Source: Veillonella magna DSM 19857
Lineage (GTDB): Bacteria > Bacillota > Negativicutes > Veillonellales > Veillonellaceae
Direction of reading: 5' to 3'
NCBI RefSeq assembly: GCF_000428745.1
Contig: NZ_KE386795.1
Location: forward strand, 456,692 to 520,691
DNA length: 64,000 bases
Within the stretch, counting starts at the first letter, position 1; each line of letters starts with the position of its first letter. The position numbers were made by a program, and so were the translations under genes. Below are positions 63,649-64,000 of the stretch, piece by piece. The notes below the pieces were generated by a model that was not told where the DNA came from, made no database searches, and was given only the letters and a program-made list of their open reading frames with translations.

Positions 63649-64000
63649 CAGCGTTCTACATTCGGCAAGGCATCGATAATTTCATTTACCGCATCGCCGA
63701 TGCTGGACGCATTTTGGATCTTCACATGGCAAACCTTTTCATATAACGGGTACCGTTCTTCGTAAAGACGGAAAATGTATTCGATGCTTTCCTTCAAAAG
63801 CGGTCTGATTTCCATATCCAAATCATCTAAAATACGTGTTACATCGCGGTGGATGAATACCACAAAGCCGGAGTCGCGCATTAATTTAACCGTTTTTTCT
63901 GACAGTACCGTACCACCGCCGGTAGCCACAACACTAGGCTTTTTGTTGGTAACGATATCGCTGATTACTTCGTATTCCAATTCGCGGAAGGCTTCTTCCC
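63648..64000 (-). CDS. aroK: Shikimate kinase (3' part; 5' end outside the window)
   Basis: The frame is open to the window edge. It begins with EEAFRELEYEVISDI and has VVATGGGTVLS, the Gly-rich segment of the shikimate-binding domain, RPLL with the adenine/lid Arg, and YEERYPLYEK near the end. Shikimate kinase phosphorylates shikimate with ATP. The P-loop lies upstream of the window. Its stop overlaps the recD2 start. Confidence 0.88.
   Translation of the reverse strand, partial: EEAFRELEYEVISDIVTNKKPSVVATGGGTVLSEKTVKLMRDSGFVVFIHRDVTRILDDLDMEIRPLLKESIEYIFRLYEERYPLYEKVCHVKIQNASSIGDAVNEIIDALPNVER

Overview
The window looks like chromosomal DNA from a low-to-moderate GC member of the Firmicutes, most likely a Negativicute (Veillonella/Dialister-type). 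The basis is the Firmicute gene order hrcA-grpE-dnaK-dnaJ-prmA-rsmE-mtaB-HIT-rpsU-yqeY, hemW-lepA, mutS-mutL-miaA and recD2-comFC, a CIRCE element, AGGAGG-type ribosome binding sites and a large ~630-residue glutamine synthetase. Species cannot be read from the sequence. Nearly all genes lie on the minus strand.

Layout by position. 1-260: 3' end of a thiol peroxidase. 510-3560: thiamine salvage operon thiW-thiD-thiM-thiE behind a TPP riboswitch with its own terminator. 3576-5671: glutamine synthetase with a strong promoter and an attenuator-like leader hairpin. 5676-14642: translation and heat-shock cluster (yqeY, rpsU, HIT, mtaB, rsmE, prmA, dnaJ, dnaK, grpE, hrcA) under CIRCE/HrcA control. 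14879-15472: stand-alone siroheme protein. 15673-24201: eight-gene operon oppBCDF, cytosolic serine hydrolase, oppA, LD-carboxypeptidase and M20 peptidase, which together suggest uptake and recycling of peptides, possibly murein peptides. 24374-25932: ECF S component, a 24-bp tandem repeat block, tRNA-Ala(GGC) and a small-protein/Doc toxin pair. 26047-41382: housekeeping genes (hemW, lepA, mnmA, a methionine gamma-lyase-family gene, miaA, an RsmJ-like methyltransferase, mutL, mutS, miaB, a P-loop/Asp23-like protein, a PHP phosphoesterase).

41601-54095 is the accessory region. It holds the two ends of a ruined type I restriction-modification locus (5' hsdM at 51829-52427, 3' hsdR at 42595-43768). 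Between them are a complete LlaJI-like system (controller, two C5-cytosine methyltransferases, McrB-like GTPase, LlaJI endonuclease), an IS256-family element carrying two amber codons, and a frameshifted gene of unknown function. Next to it is a phage-type replication protein with two Asp-rich repeat arrays and a block of about six 20-bp iteron-like repeats just upstream of it.

54096-64000: cold-shock protein; a polar amino-acid ABC transporter with two paralogous binding proteins and an aminotransferase; a putative ~255-nt structured RNA with its own promoter and terminator; an HD-GYP protein; comFC; recD2; and the 3' part of shikimate kinase.

The observations most worth following are the restriction-locus replacement, the repeat-rich replication protein with its upstream repeats, the unidentified structured RNA at 59628-59884, the peptide/muropeptide operon, the glnA leader attenuator and the in-frame 30-bp repeats after the aminotransferase stop codon.
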